NCBI RefSeq assembly: GCF_000243135.2
Contig: NC_019903.1
Location: 100,001-164,000, forward strand
From: Desulfitobacterium dichloroeliminans LMG P-21439
Lineage (GTDB): Bacteria > Bacillota > Desulfitobacteriia > Desulfitobacteriales > Desulfitobacteriaceae
DNA: 64,000 bases
Reading direction: 5' to 3'
How positions within the stretch are numbered: position 1 is the first letter of the stretch; each line of letters begins with the position of its first letter. The notes under the pieces are model-generated. The model searched no databases, was not told the DNA's origin, and was given only the letters and a program-made list of their open reading frames with translations. Positions 36,813 to 46,904 of the stretch are shown here, one piece after another. A program made the position numbers and the translations under genes.

Positions 36813-38089
36813 TGGATGCCAAACATGTGATCGTCATATCTTATGATGCCTTTTCCGAAGAGAATTGGGAAAGGGCTAAAACCTTGCCTAATATGGCCAA
36901 GCTGATTAAAGCTGGGGCCTACAGCACGAAACTAAGGAGTGTTTACCCAACCCTTACCTATACAGTTCATACCACCATAGTGACCGGTGTTTATCCGGAT
37001 AAGCATGGCATTTTTCATAATAATCCTCTCCAGCCCTTTATTAGGGAAAAGGAGCAGGAATGGTTCTGGTATCGCGAGGCTATCAAAGTTCCGACCATTT
37101 ATGATGCGGTTCAGCAAAAGAAGATGAGTACCGCAGGACTCCTGTGGCCTGTTTCGGGTAAATCGGCTATCAAATACAACCTGCCGGAAGTGCATGCCCT
37201 CCCGAAGGAAAACCTAGGCTTGAAGGTCTTGAAAAGCGGTAACCCTATTTTCGGTATTGGCCTCGAGCTAAAATATGGACGTTATCGAAAGGGTATTCGG
37301 CAACCCTTCTTAGATGACTTTACCACCTTATGTGCGGTGGATACCATTAAAAGAAAGAAACCCAATCTCCTCCTGCTCCATCTAATTGAACTAGACGATA
37401 CCAAGCACAGATTGGGTACGGACAGTAGGGAAATCGAGACGACCCTCATACGAATGGACCAAAGGTTGGGCAAAATCAGGAGAGCCATTGAAGAAGCGGG
37501 GATGCAAGAGGATACGGTGGTCCTGATTGTTGGGGATCATGGTCAATTCAATGTGAACTATAAAGTTCATTTAAATAATATGCTGCAAGAGCAGGGACTA
37601 ATTACTACAGAAAAGGGCGAAATGAAGTGGCGAGCCTATCTCCAAAGTACAGGGGGAGCGGCTTATCTCCATGTGAAGGAAGGCGATAAGGAAGCGGAAA
37701 AAATCGCCATAAACACTTTGCAAGCAGCCATGGAGAAGGAGCAATACGGGATCGAACGCATATTTTCCAGACAGGAGTTGGATAGCCTCCACGTCGAGCG
37801 TTCCATCAACACGATGATTGAAGCTAAGGTGGGATATAGCTTTGAGGACACCCTGGAAGAGCGTATCCTCCTTGATTTACGAGCAGATAACATTAAATAC
37901 GCAACCCATGGCTATTCACCCGATAAGGAAAACTACCGATGTGTCTTTATTGCCTCCGGTCCTTGCATTAAAAACGATTACCCCTTGGGGGATATGGAAA
38001 TGGTCGACATAGCCCCTACCATCGGAAGAGTCTTAGGGGTGGAGATGAAAAACTGTGACGGGAGAGTTTTAGAGGAAATCTTCGTTTAG
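36812..38089 (+). CDS. Type I phosphodiesterase / nucleotide pyrophosphatase-family protein
   Basis: 425 residues of the alkaline phosphatase superfamily. The first metal aspartate is in VIVISYDAF near 8. The nucleophile threonine lies in SVYPTLTYTVHTTIVTGVYP near 45-64. D/H metal ligands appear in IELDDTKHRLG near 195, GDHGQFN near 245 and the C-terminal YATHGYSPD near 365. No signal peptide is visible, so it is probably cytoplasmic. Coupling with an UMF1 transporter hints at a shared phospho- or lipid-linked substrate, which is inference. Confidence 0.82.
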   Translation: MDAKHVIVISYDAFSEENWERAKTLPNMAKLIKAGAYSTKLRSVYPTLTYTVHTTIVTGVYPDKHGIFHNNPLQPFIREKEQEWFWYREAIKVPTIYDAVQQKKMSTAGLLWPVSGKSAIKYNLPEVHALPKENLGLKVLKSGNPIFGIGLELKYGRYRKGIRQPFLDDFTTLCAVDTIKRKKPNLLLLHLIELDDTKHRLGTDSREIETTLIRMDQRLGKIRRAIEEAGMQEDTVVLIVGDHGQFNVNYKVHLNNMLQEQGLITTEKGEMKWRAYLQSTGGAAYLHVKEGDKEAEKIAINTLQAAMEKEQYGIERIFSRQELDSLHVERSINTMIEAKVGYSFEDTLEERILLDLRADNIKYATHGYSPDKENYRCVFIASGPCIKNDYPLGDMEMVDIAPTIGRVLGVEMKNCDGRVLEEIFV

Positions 38090-38179
38090 ATAGATCTCCG
38101 TTTAGATAGATCCCCGGCTAGATAACCCTTCGCACAAACATACCTTTTAAACATACCCCTTAGACCTACCCCTTAGACC
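38084..38179 (+). repeat. Two tandem duplications in the gap between convergent genes
   Basis: gtttagatagatctcc at 38084-38099 is repeated at 38100-38115 with one change. taccccttagacc at 38154-38166 is repeated exactly at 38167-38179. The first straddles the stop codon of the phosphodiesterase gene. Confidence 0.7.
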
Positions 38180-39688
38180 TTATTTTCCCCCGCGCAGAAT
38201 AGAACCGAGAATGCCCCGAACCAATTCTCTGCCGACTTGGCGCCCTAGAGTATCTGCAGCAGATTTGGCCATTTTTTCAATCATGGAAGCGGGCTTGCGT
38301 CCGGAGGTAGAACGTCTCCCGGAGTTAGTTCGGGACGAGGTACTTCGGGCTCTTTTTGCCTCTTGTCTGACCTCTTCTTGCTCTAGAGCCTCTGCTCGTT
38401 TAGCCTCCTGTTCTGCTCTTTTTTGCAAATGCTCGTAAGCGGAATCCCGATCGATGGTTTCTTCATATTGATCCTTAAGGGGGGACTTGGCATACTCTTT
38501 CTGACGTCTCTGTTGGGAAACCGGGCCAATCAGACTATGAGGTGGCAAGATAAAGGCTCTCTCGACAACAGAAGGGCGGCCCTTTCCATCTAAGAAAGAG
38601 ACCAAAGCTTCTCCGACTCCTAGCTCGGTAATGACCTGTTCTACGGAGTAGTTAGGGTTTTGCCGGAAGGTTTCGGCGGCGGCTCGGATGGCTTTTTGGT
38701 CTTTGGGGGTGTAACCACGCAGAGCGTGCTGGACTCGGTTCCCTAATTGTCCGAGGACGCTATCGGGAATATCGATAGGATTTTGTGAGATGAAATAAAC
38801 ACCAACCCCTTTGGAACGGATGAGACGGACGACCTGCTCGATCTTATCCAGAAGTATTTTTGGTGCATCGTCAAATAAGAGATGGGCTTCATCAAAGAAA
38901 AAGACCATCTTGGGCTTCTCCATATCACCGACCTCGGGAAGCTCTTCAAAAAGCTCGGAAAGAAGCCAGAGCAAAAAGGTAGAATAGAGGGCCGGGGCCG
39001 AAAATAGTTTATCACTGGCAAGGATATTGATCGTTCCCAAACCATGGGGGTCGGTTTTGATTAAATCCTTGATGCCCATGGCGGGTTCACCAAAAAAGAT
39101 ATCTCCGCCCTGTTCTTCAATGACCAGCAAAGAACGTTGGATGGCACCGATCGATTGCCTAGAGACTGTACCATATTCCACCGTATACTCTTTGGCGTTC
39201 TCTGCTACATAAGCGAGCATGGATTTTAGATCTTTGATATCCAGAAGCAGTAAACCCATATCATCGGCGATGCGGAACACCAAATTCAAGACACCGCTTT
39301 GGACTTCATTTAGATGAAGTAATCTGGCGAGGAGAAGAGGTCCCATCTCGGAAATCGTCGTCCGAACTGGGAGGCCTTGTTCCCCAAAGACATCCCAGAA
39401 CTGGACGGGGTAGCCTTGAAAGGAAAAGTTCTCTAAACCAAGCATCTGGATTCTTTCCTGCATTTTGGGCTTATCCTCGCCTGCTTCACAGATTCCTGAC
39501 AGATCCCCTTTGATATCGGAAAGGAATACCGGTACACCGATGGAGCTGAAGGATTCGGCGATAACCTGGAGGGTGACTGTTTTCCCTGTACCGGTGGCGC
39601 CGGTAATCAAACCATGGCGGTTAGCCATAGCGGGTAGGAGATATTGTTCGCTAGATCCTTTAGCAATGAGCAATCCATTATCTGACAT
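38180..39688 (-). CDS. HerA/FtsK-like ATPase, DUF853 family
   Basis: 502 residues. Walker A LITGATGTGKTVTLQ lies at about 28-42, with FLSDIKGDLSGIC near 55. Walker B is MVFFFDEAHLLFDD near 255-268, with RSKGVGVYFISQNPIDIPDS beyond. The C-terminal 80 residues are charged and coiled (EQEAKRAEALEQEEVRQEAK), then RSTSSRTNSGRRSTSGRKPA. DUF853 proteins are chromosomal HerA-like ATPases of unsettled function. ATG at 39688 has aaaggagtg upstream. It lies outside the element, so it is not counted as part of the defence system. Confidence 0.87.
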   Translation of the reverse strand: MSDNGLLIAKGSSEQYLLPAMANRHGLITGATGTGKTVTLQVIAESFSSIGVPVFLSDIKGDLSGICEAGEDKPKMQERIQMLGLENFSFQGYPVQFWDVFGEQGLPVRTTISEMGPLLLARLLHLNEVQSGVLNLVFRIADDMGLLLLDIKDLKSMLAYVAENAKEYTVEYGTVSRQSIGAIQRSLLVIEEQGGDIFFGEPAMGIKDLIKTDPHGLGTINILASDKLFSAPALYSTFLLWLLSELFEELPEVGDMEKPKMVFFFDEAHLLFDDAPKILLDKIEQVVRLIRSKGVGVYFISQNPIDIPDSVLGQLGNRVQHALRGYTPKDQKAIRAAAETFRQNPNYSVEQVITELGVGEALVSFLDGKGRPSVVERAFILPPHSLIGPVSQQRRQKEYAKSPLKDQYEETIDRDSAYEHLQKRAEQEAKRAEALEQEEVRQEAKRARSTSSRTNSGRRSTSGRKPASMIEKMAKSAADTLGRQVGRELVRGILGSILRGGK

Positions 39689-40150
39689 GTTGACACTCCT
39701 TTACTCATAAGTCCATTTAAGATCTTATCAGATCTTTCTATTCACTTTTAAGGTCTCTTTTAAGTCGGCTTTTATCCTTAGCTTGATTAATTAACTTCGA
39801 CAGTTAAGGATAAAGTCCTACACGTTAGGATAGATTATCGTTTCCCGCTTGAGGATTTCTTAGGAACTGCTTTGGAGGGTTTAGAGTTTTGAGATTAGAC
39901 TTTACGGATAATTTAAGGTATAGTAAATATATATTCTTTATAGGGATTTTTATAAGGTGCTGAGTTCTTTAAGAAGCGGGGGAACCACTTTTTGGGGTGA
40001 ATCTAATCGATATAGTAGGGGCAGCTACTCCTAACCCGACAGCTAACCTCGTAAGCATAAAGCCACAAAACGTCGTGTTGGTAGCACGGCAGTTTTGTGG
40101 CTTTCAATTCATCTATATCTTTTATTCGTTCAATCCTTAGCTTATTCGTT
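39689..40150 (+). other. Non-coding stretch with terminator
   Basis: About 460 bases between two leftward genes. It contains the upstream region of the DUF853 gene and the terminator at 40059-40104. Nothing else is convincing. Confidence 0.5.
40059..40104 (-). terminator. Bidirectional terminator downstream of Usp-like gene
   Basis: A 13-bp stem (aaagccacaaaac / gttttgtggcttt) contains an inner cgtg/cacg stem. It lies 47 bases past the stop of the leftward gene at 40151. Confidence 0.8.
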
Positions 40151-40849
40151 TTATTCCTTATCCCAGATCTCTGACTCGGAGCCGGGTCCGGTGATGGTAA
40201 CATTTTGCATCGAGTGGGCATAATCGTCGGTGACATGAACCTGGATGGTTCCTTGTTCATTAATAAAGCGGAAAACGCCGTTGTTGAAGTCGGTGCCTGT
40301 TTCTTTGAAGAAGATTCCTTCGTAGGTAATGTCCTTAGAGTAGTCGAAGCTGAGGCGATATTTTTCGCCTTCCTGAATGAGATAGGCTCGGACACCCTTT
40401 TGGAAATAACCTTCTTGATCTACGATGGCCCGCGCTTCAGAGATGATGTGCAGGTCGATAAAGGGAATTTCACGGAGGAGAACGTTGATAATGGAGCCTT
40501 TGGTAATCTCTTGCCAACGGTTCTGAGCTGTCTGACCAAGGATGATTTGGGTGATGTTGCTTTCCCTAGCTACCTCAGCGATGACCTTAGTGACGGGTCG
40601 CTTTTCATTATCTCTAATAATGTATTCTTCAGCATTATACTCTTTTGCTAGTTGCTTCCAACGATTAATATAGTCGGATCTTTCTGCATCGAATTCCTCA
40701 AAGGGTAAAGGGTCCACTGTGAGGATGTAGAGAGGGCAATCCAGCATACTTGCGATTTTACATCCGCGGCGAATTAAACGTTCACCATTGGGGCCATAAT
40801 ACACGCAGACGAGGATACCTTCATCCATACGTGTTCTTGTGGTTTTCAT
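40151..40849 (-). CDS. Universal stress (KdpD-Usp-like) protein
   Basis: 232 residues. The first 140 look like the Usp domain found in KdpD (EGILVCVYYGPNGERLIRRG, LTVDPLPFEEFD, then ITQIILGQTAQNRWQEI). The rest is a separate beta-rich domain (YRLSFDYSKDITYEGIFFKE, GVFRFINEQGTIQVHVTDD). No kinase domain is present. cggaggaac precedes ATG at 40849. It is divergent from the Mrp antiporter operon across 155 bp, which suggests a link to cation homeostasis. Confidence 0.7.
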   Translation of the reverse strand: MKTTRTRMDEGILVCVYYGPNGERLIRRGCKIASMLDCPLYILTVDPLPFEEFDAERSDYINRWKQLAKEYNAEEYIIRDNEKRPVTKVIAEVARESNITQIILGQTAQNRWQEITKGSIINVLLREIPFIDLHIISEARAIVDQEGYFQKGVRAYLIQEGEKYRLSFDYSKDITYEGIFFKETGTDFNNGVFRFINEQGTIQVHVTDDYAHSMQNVTITGPGSESEIWDKE

Positions 40850-41004
40850 TTCAAACTGTTCCTCCGATTTTCATACCGTGATTTTTTGTTCTAATTATAT
40901 AGTATCTAATATATATTATTATTTTATTATTTCAAGTGGAGAATTTTGTTTGTCCCGTAATTCTAAGGCTAAATCCCCAAATAATCAAGGAAGGGGGCTG
41001 ATTT

Positions 41005-43407
41005 GTGTCCTGGTTACATCTACTTATTCTTACACCATTTTTATACACGATACTCGTTCCTTTCCTTTATAAAGGCCTCCGGCGTATTCATACGGGTTGG
41101 TTTGTGCTGCCTGTACCGGCGCTTTTGTTTGTCAGCTTGGCCAGGCAGATTCCTCAGGTAGCCGAGGGGGGAACCTTAAGTTATGAGCTTCCTTGGATTC
41201 CTTCCCTGGGTATAAACTTTACGGCGTACTTGGATGGGCTTTCCTTGATGTTCGGTTTGATCATCACGGGGGTAGGAGCTTTGGTTATTCTCTATTCGAT
41301 TTATTATCTATCGAAGGAGCGGGAAGCTCTGCATAATTTTTATGTCTACTTGCTGCTCTTCATGGGTGCGATGTTAGGGGTAGTCTTTGCTGAGAATGTG
41401 CTTGTGCTCTATTTATTCTGGGAGATGACAAGTATTTCCTCTTTCTTATTGATTGCTTATTGGTATCAAAGAAAAAGTTCTACCTATGGTGCACAGAAGG
41501 CTTTTATGATTACTATTGCGGGCGGCTTGGCGATGCTAACAGGGGTACTTTTGCTGGGGAATATTACGGGGACCTTCAGTATTCGGGAGATGATTGCCCA
41601 GTTCGCGGTGATACAGGGCCATTCAACCTTTATCCCAGCGATGGTCTTAATTTTGTTAGGGGCTTTCACGAAGTCTGCTCAGTTTCCGTTCCATATCTGG
41701 CTCCCCGATGCCATGGAGGCTCCGACACCGATTAGTGCTTATCTCCATTCAGCGACGATGGTCAAGGCCGGGATCTATCTGATTGCTCGTTTAACACCGA
41801 TTTTTGGCGGGAATATGGTCTGGTTCTGGCTGGTTGCTGGAGTGGGGCTGATCACTTTATTTTGGGGCTCTTTTGTGGCGGTCAAGCAGACAGATTTAAA
41901 GGCGATGTTGGCCTATTCGACGATTGGGCAATTGGGGATTATCGTGAGCTTACTGGGGATCGGTTCGGCGGCCCTTTACTCTGGGGTGGCTGAAGCGGGG
42001 GCGCTGTATACGACAGCAATTTTGGGAGCAGTGTTTCACCTGGTGAATCATTCAACCTTTAAGGGATGCTTGTTCATGGTGGTGGGGATCATCGACCATG
42101 AGGCGGGGACTCGTGATATCCGCAGGTTGGGCGGATTGATGAATCTGATGCCGGTCACCTTTAGTTTAGCGGTCATTGGTAGTTTCTCGATGGCTGGACT
42201 GCCACCTTTTAACGGCTTCTTAAGTAAGGAACTCTTTTTCACCGGGATGCTCAACGCGTCGCAATTCGGTATTTTTCATCTGGAGACCTGGGGGAGACTC
42301 CTTCCCTTCGTGGCCTGGGTGGGCAGTGTTTTTACTTTTGTCTATTGCATGATTTTCGTTCTGCGTCCCTTTATGGGGAAATATCAGCCGCAAAAGTTGG
42401 AGAAAAAGACTCATGAGGCGCCTTGGGGTATGTTGTTCCCGCCGATGATTTTGGCGGGGCTGGTTATCTTGTTCTTTTTCTTCCCCAATGTATTGGCCAA
42501 GTATCTGCTCTATCCGGCGATGGCTGCAATCTTACCGGGATTTGTGGCGGCCGACTCTGGCTTAGGAACTATCGCGGCTTGGCATGGTTGGACGCCGGAG
42601 TTGCTGATGACGTTGGGAGTCGTAGGGATAGGAACGATAGTCTTCCTGGCCTTCCGCAAATGGCGGGGGATTATTGTACGTGTACCTGCCCGTTTTACTT
42701 GGAGTGCCCTCTATGATAACTTCTTAGCCAAGACCGAGGGTTTTGCAGCACGGTTCACCGATTTTTATATGACGGGTCGTCTTCGTGATTATCTACTCTA
42801 TATTTTTGCTATTTTTATCACCGTAAGTGGTGGAAGTATGCTGATCAATGGAGGTTTTGCCTTTGACCCGACGGGCGCTAGTCCTATCGCGCTCTTTGAG
42901 TTGGTTTTGGTTCTCGTGCTTGTGGGCGCGGCCTTGATGGTTCTGTGGAGCCGTACCAGGTTGACCGCGATTATCGGCTTGGGTATCGCAGGCTATTTGG
43001 TGGCTGCGTTCTTTGTCATCTTTCGAGCGCCGGACTTGGCGCTGACCCAATTAGTTGTAGAAACCGTGACCACGGTGCTGTTTTTGCTGTGCTTTTATTT
43101 TCTGTCGAGTTGGCAGGGAAAGAATGAGAAGGTGGGCTGGCGGGTGCCGGAGTTGGTGATCGCTGTCGGAGTGGGTCTCGTGGTGACGATTATGGCTTTA
43201 TCCGCGCAAGGAAATCGCGTATTCGAGCCGATTTCCCGGTTTTACGAGAGTGCTTATGAGTTAGCCGGCGCTAAGAATATCGTCAATGCCATTTTGGTCG
43301 ATTTCCGGGGTTTTGATACTCTGTTTGAAATCTTGGTGTTCTGTATGGCGGGCATAGGGGTTCATACCCTGATTAAATTGCGGGGAGAGGGGAAGAATCC
43401 AAAATGA
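41005..43407 (+). CDS. mrpA: Na+/H+ antiporter subunit A
   Basis: 800 residues, the full length of a Mrp/Mnh A subunit. The N-terminal two thirds are a NuoL-like proton channel (MEAPTPISAYLHSATMVKAG; FHLVNHSTFKGCLFMVVGII). The C-terminal third carries the MbhD/DUF4040-like region (FVIFRAPDLALTQLVVETVT) and the final VDFRGFDTLFEILVFCMAGI. In the membrane it works with subunits B-G to exchange Na+ for H+. GTG start with aaggaaggggg upstream. It is first in a seven-gene operon with every junction overlapping or abutting. Confidence 0.93.
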   Translation: MSWLHLLILTPFLYTILVPFLYKGLRRIHTGWFVLPVPALLFVSLARQIPQVAEGGTLSYELPWIPSLGINFTAYLDGLSLMFGLIITGVGALVILYSIYYLSKEREALHNFYVYLLLFMGAMLGVVFAENVLVLYLFWEMTSISSFLLIAYWYQRKSSTYGAQKAFMITIAGGLAMLTGVLLLGNITGTFSIREMIAQFAVIQGHSTFIPAMVLILLGAFTKSAQFPFHIWLPDAMEAPTPISAYLHSATMVKAGIYLIARLTPIFGGNMVWFWLVAGVGLITLFWGSFVAVKQTDLKAMLAYSTIGQLGIIVSLLGIGSAALYSGVAEAGALYTTAILGAVFHLVNHSTFKGCLFMVVGIIDHEAGTRDIRRLGGLMNLMPVTFSLAVIGSFSMAGLPPFNGFLSKELFFTGMLNASQFGIFHLETWGRLLPFVAWVGSVFTFVYCMIFVLRPFMGKYQPQKLEKKTHEAPWGMLFPPMILAGLVILFFFFPNVLAKYLLYPAMAAILPGFVAADSGLGTIAAWHGWTPELLMTLGVVGIGTIVFLAFRKWRGIIVRVPARFTWSALYDNFLAKTEGFAARFTDFYMTGRLRDYLLYIFAIFITVSGGSMLINGGFAFDPTGASPIALFELVLVLVLVGAALMVLWSRTRLTAIIGLGIAGYLVAAFFVIFRAPDLALTQLVVETVTTVLFLLCFYFLSSWQGKNEKVGWRVPELVIAVGVGLVVTIMALSAQGNRVFEPISRFYESAYELAGAKNIVNAILVDFRGFDTLFEILVFCMAGIGVHTLIKLRGEGKNPK

Positions 43408-43841
43408 GAAACAATGATGTGATCCTGCAGACTGTGACCCGAGTGATGACCTTTATTATCTTGACCTTTGCGGTCTTTCTGTTCATGGCTGGTCATCACA
43501 ATCCGGGTGGTGGCTTTATTGGGGGCTTGGTCTTTGCAGCGGGAATCTCGCTGTTGTTCATAGCCTTTGATCTCAAGACGGTACGGGCAGGCTTTCCTTT
43601 GGATTTTCAGATGTTGGCCTTCAGCGGGGTTCTGATTGCCCTGTTGACAGCTATGGGCTCCTTTCTATTTGATCAGCCCTTTTTGAGCCACACCTTTGGT
43701 TATTTTGTGCTGCCCATCTTCGGGAAGACAGAGCTGGCGACGGCGGTGTTGTTTGATGTGGGTGTGGGTATGGCTGTTTTAGGAACCGCCTTGACCATTA
43801 TTTATGACATTAGAGAGGATATCAGCATATGGAAACATTGA
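43404..43841 (+). CDS. mrpB: Na+/H+ antiporter subunit B
   Basis: 145 residues, four membrane segments, with the MrpB motif [20 protein letters not shown] near 30-49 and ILFD-type C-terminal segment [19 protein letters not shown]. Start overlaps the mrpA stop by four bases. Confidence 0.93.
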   Translation: MRNNDVILQTVTRVMTFIILTFAVFLFMAGHHNPGGGFIGGLVFAAGISLLFIAFDLKTVRAGFPLDFQMLAFSGVLIALLTAMGSFLFDQPFLSHTFGYFVLPIFGKTELATAVLFDVGVGMAVLGTALTIIYDIREDISIWKH

Positions 43842-44167
43842 TGTCAGTGGTCATAGGAATCTTGTTTGCTATCGGAGTGTATCTCTTGCTTTCTCGAAAA
43901 TTGCTGAGGATTATTCTGGGCTCATCCCTGATCGCTCATGGTGCGAATCTGCTGATTTTGACTATGGGGGGCTTGAAAAAAGGGGGGGTACCCTTATTGG
44001 AGAGAGAGGCGCCTTCCTATACTGACCCGATTCCCCAAGCTTTGATTTTGACGGCTATTGTTATTAATTTTGCACTTACGGCTTTTTTGCTGGTTTTGGC
44101 CTATCGTACCTACGTCAGTGTCGGGACGGATGATATGGAGCAGATGAGGGGTTTAGAGGATGAATAA
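43829..44167 (+). CDS. mrpC: Na+/H+ antiporter subunit C
   Basis: 112 residues, NuoK-like, three membrane segments. Family features are [20 protein letters not shown] and [20 protein letters not shown], the latter near residue 67 with the conserved DPLPQALVLTAIVI-type block. Overlaps mrpB by 13 bases. Confidence 0.93.
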   Translation: METLMSVVIGILFAIGVYLLLSRKLLRIILGSSLIAHGANLLILTMGGLKKGGVPLLEREAPSYTDPIPQALILTAIVINFALTAFLLVLAYRTYVSVGTDDMEQMRGLEDE

Positions 44168-45659
44168 TGTGGTGGTTTTACCCCTAGTGATCCCTATGTT
44201 GGCGGGCTTGTTGATGGCGATGATGCGCAGGAATATAGGAGTACAGAGGGTGCTGAGCGTTATTTCCATAGCTTTGGTCTTCGGGGTTGCCCTCAAGCTG
44301 GTGCAACAAGTGAGGTATGAAGGCATTCAGACCTTGGCCGTCGGTGGTTGGCAAGCTCCCTATGGGATTGTGTTGGTGGCGGATATGTTTTCGGTGCTGT
44401 TAGTGCTGACTGCGTCCCTGGTGGCCATGGCTTGTATCTTGTTTGCGTTCCAATCGATTGGGAAGGAGCGGGAACAGTATTATTTTTATTCCCTCTTCCA
44501 GTTTTTGTTGGTGGGGGTCAATGGTTCGTTCCTCACCGGGGATTTATTCAATCTTTTTGTTTTCTTTGAGGTGATGCTCTTTTCTTCCTATGTGTTGCTT
44601 TCCTTGGGGGGAACGAAGCGGCAGCTGAAGGGGACCATCAAGTATGTGGTGATCAATAGTCTGTCTTCGACGATTTTTCTCTTGGGGATTGCCTATCTCT
44701 ACGCAGTGGTGGGGACTTTGAATATGGCACACCTCTCAGTACGGATTGCGGAGATAGGTCAGGGCGGCTACTTGACGGCGGTAGCTTTGGTTTTTATGGT
44801 TGTGTTTAGCTTAAAGGCAGCACTTTTTCTCTTCTTTTGGTTGCCTGAGGCATACAGCGCACCCCCCACGGTGGTGGGAGCGGTCTTTGCGGCTCTGTTG
44901 ACTAAGGTGGGGATCTATGCTTTGTTTAGAATGTTTACTCTGGTGTTTTATCATCAGCCGGAGGTCACCCATACCCTGTTGGCAATAATGGCCGGACTAA
45001 CCCTGCTTCTGGGTAGTTTGGGAGCTGTCGCGTATCGGGATATCCACCGCATCCTGGGCTATAACGTAATTATCGGGGTCGGATTCATTGTCGCCGGGTT
45101 GGCTATCTTCACCCAGGAGGCGTTGATGGGTGCCCTCTACTATCTGCTCCATGATATTGTAACGAAGGCGCTTTTGTTTTTGCTGGGGGGTATCATCATT
45201 CTGGTGGCGGGTTCTGATCAATTAAAGAAAATGGGTGGCATGATTCGTGGCTATCCCTTTTTAGGGTGGCTGTTCTTGCTGACGACCTTGGCTTTGGGTG
45301 GAATTCCGCCCCTAAGTGGCTTTTTGGGTAAGGTACTGATTGTGCAGGAGGGCTTGGCTCGAGGGGTGGGTGAGATGGGGTTCTATGGGTTGACCGCTCT
45401 TGCTTTGCTATCCAGCCTATTGGTGCTTTTCTCCCTGATTAAGATTTTCATCCTGACCTTTTGGGGGGAGGCACGGGTGAACCGTGGTGGGGAAAAGAAA
45501 GAGATCAGGGGCTTGCTGATACCCTGTGCTGGCTTGCTGGTTGTGAGCATCGGCTTAGGGGTGGGGGCGGAAATGCTTTATCCTTATATAGAGCAAGCTG
45601 GGTATGGACTCATGAATCCAGAGGTCTATATTAAAGCCGTGCTGAGCGAGGTGATCTAA
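44160..45659 (+). CDS. mrpD: Na+/H+ antiporter subunit D
   Basis: 499 residues, NuoN/NuoM-like with about 14 membrane segments. Conserved parts are [20 protein letters not shown] near 124, the proton-channel segment [20 protein letters not shown] near 225, and [20 protein letters not shown] near 378. Overlaps mrpC by eight bases. Confidence 0.93.
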   Translation: MNNVVVLPLVIPMLAGLLMAMMRRNIGVQRVLSVISIALVFGVALKLVQQVRYEGIQTLAVGGWQAPYGIVLVADMFSVLLVLTASLVAMACILFAFQSIGKEREQYYFYSLFQFLLVGVNGSFLTGDLFNLFVFFEVMLFSSYVLLSLGGTKRQLKGTIKYVVINSLSSTIFLLGIAYLYAVVGTLNMAHLSVRIAEIGQGGYLTAVALVFMVVFSLKAALFLFFWLPEAYSAPPTVVGAVFAALLTKVGIYALFRMFTLVFYHQPEVTHTLLAIMAGLTLLLGSLGAVAYRDIHRILGYNVIIGVGFIVAGLAIFTQEALMGALYYLLHDIVTKALLFLLGGIIILVAGSDQLKKMGGMIRGYPFLGWLFLLTTLALGGIPPLSGFLGKVLIVQEGLARGVGEMGFYGLTALALLSSLLVLFSLIKIFILTFWGEARVNRGGEKKEIRGLLIPCAGLLVVSIGLGVGAEMLYPYIEQAGYGLMNPEVYIKAVLSEVI

Positions 45660-46141
45660 TGGCAATCCAGCTTTTGTTAAATATCTTTACGGCGTTTCTA
45701 TGGATGTTCTTCCGAGATGCATGGAGCGGTGCTGATTTTTTTCTGGGCTACTTGGTAGGGTTGTCTTTGATCTTTATCATGAAACGCTTTTTCCGGACGC
45801 CCTTTTATCTTATTAAGCTCTGGGCGATGGCTAAATTTTTGTATGTGGCGATTTGGGAGATTTTTTCGTCAAGTATCTTTGTGCTGAAGCTGGTGCTCAA
45901 GCCCCGTATGAATTTCAGGCCGGGAATCTTTGCACTGCATACGCAGCTGGAGGGAGCCGGGGAGGTCACGCTGTTGTCCCTGCTGATTACCCTGACCCCG
46001 GGCTCAGTGGTGCTGGAAGTTTCACCTGATGGAAAAATACTTTATATCCATGCCATGGATTTGGCAAATGTAAAAGATACGGTCTTAAAATCGATTCATG
46101 CCTTAGAAAAGGCGATCATGGAGGTGACACGGGATGTTTGA
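45659..46141 (+). CDS. mrpE: Na+/H+ antiporter subunit E
   Basis: 160 residues. Two N-terminal membrane segments are followed by a soluble domain with the family block LSLLITLTPGSVVLEVSPDG and YIHAMDL. Its ATG shares one base with the mrpD stop (TAATG). Confidence 0.92.
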   Translation: MAIQLLLNIFTAFLWMFFRDAWSGADFFLGYLVGLSLIFIMKRFFRTPFYLIKLWAMAKFLYVAIWEIFSSSIFVLKLVLKPRMNFRPGIFALHTQLEGAGEVTLLSLLITLTPGSVVLEVSPDGKILYIHAMDLANVKDTVLKSIHALEKAIMEVTRDV

Positions 46142-46418
46142 GATGGTGTTACAGTTGGCTTTATTTTTATTTTCCTTTGCTACCTTGTTGTTATTGTACC
46201 GAGCAATCAAGGGACCAACCGTGCCGGATCGCATTATTGCTATGGATACGATCGGGATCAACCTAATTTCCATTATGGCGATTTTATCCGTATTATTGAG
46301 GACCCATGCCTTTTTCGAAGGGATTTTGTTGCTCGGAATGCTCTCTTTTATTGGGACGGTTGCTTTTTCGAAATTCATCGAGAGGGGCATTGTATTTGAT
46401 TATGATGAGAATGGGTGA
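46134..46418 (+). CDS. mrpF: Na+/H+ antiporter subunit F
   Basis: 94 residues, three membrane segments. MrpF signature RAIKGPTVPDRIIAMDTIGI near 26-45. Overlaps mrpE by eight bases. Confidence 0.92.
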   Translation: MFEMVLQLALFLFSFATLLLLYRAIKGPTVPDRIIAMDTIGINLISIMAILSVLLRTHAFFEGILLLGMLSFIGTVAFSKFIERGIVFDYDENG

Positions 46419-46788
46419 AGTTTTAGTATCAGTCATGATTATCTTGGGCGGTCTGGTGGCCTTAATCAGTGCGATTGGTGCGCTCCGCTTCCCCGATGTC
46501 TACACCAGATCCCATGCGGCCTCGAAAAGCTCGGCGCTGGGAGTCCTTCTGGTACTGATCGGGGTGTTTCTTTATTTCGCTTTTGTAGATGGATATATTA
46601 GTATTCGATTGCTGTTAGGGATTTTCTTCGTGTTCTTAACGGCTCCGGTGGGGGCCCATGTTATCTGCCGGGCGGCTTACCGCTCAGGGGTGAAAATGGC
46701 TGGAGACAATCCTCATGATGAACTCAAGGAGGTCTTGACGGCGAACCGCCATGATGCCAAGGAACCCCCGCTCTCCACAGAGAGCTAA
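46402..46788 (+). CDS. mrpG: Na+/H+ antiporter subunit G
   Basis: About 128 residues, three membrane segments. The family block IGALRFPDVYTRSHAASKSS lies near 27-46, and TAPVGAHVICRAAYRSG follows. The start is one of three close ATGs (46402, 46405, 46411). A longer frame to 46306 lies wholly inside mrpF and is not accepted. It is last in the mrp operon. Confidence 0.9.
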   Translation: MMRMGEVLVSVMIILGGLVALISAIGALRFPDVYTRSHAASKSSALGVLLVLIGVFLYFAFVDGYISIRLLLGIFFVFLTAPVGAHVICRAAYRSGVKMAGDNPHDELKEVLTANRHDAKEPPLSTES

Positions 46789-46904
46789 CGAGGGTAGATC
46801 ATATTAACATTCAGTCTTCCCTTCAGACATTTTTGTTGTAAAATAGGGAATAGATAGAGGAAACATACTATGAAAGAAGCATGATGATGAAAGGACAGTG
46901 AAAT

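Noticed and set aside
38180-39688. HerA-like ATPase as part of the defence island
   Set aside because: HerA helicases do occur with DUF499/DUF1156 systems, but this one lies 2.8 kb outside attR and has the DUF853 chromosomal type.
46306-46401. Long N-terminus for mrpG
   Set aside because: It lies within mrpF in another frame, and MrpG proteins begin at the membrane segment near 46411.
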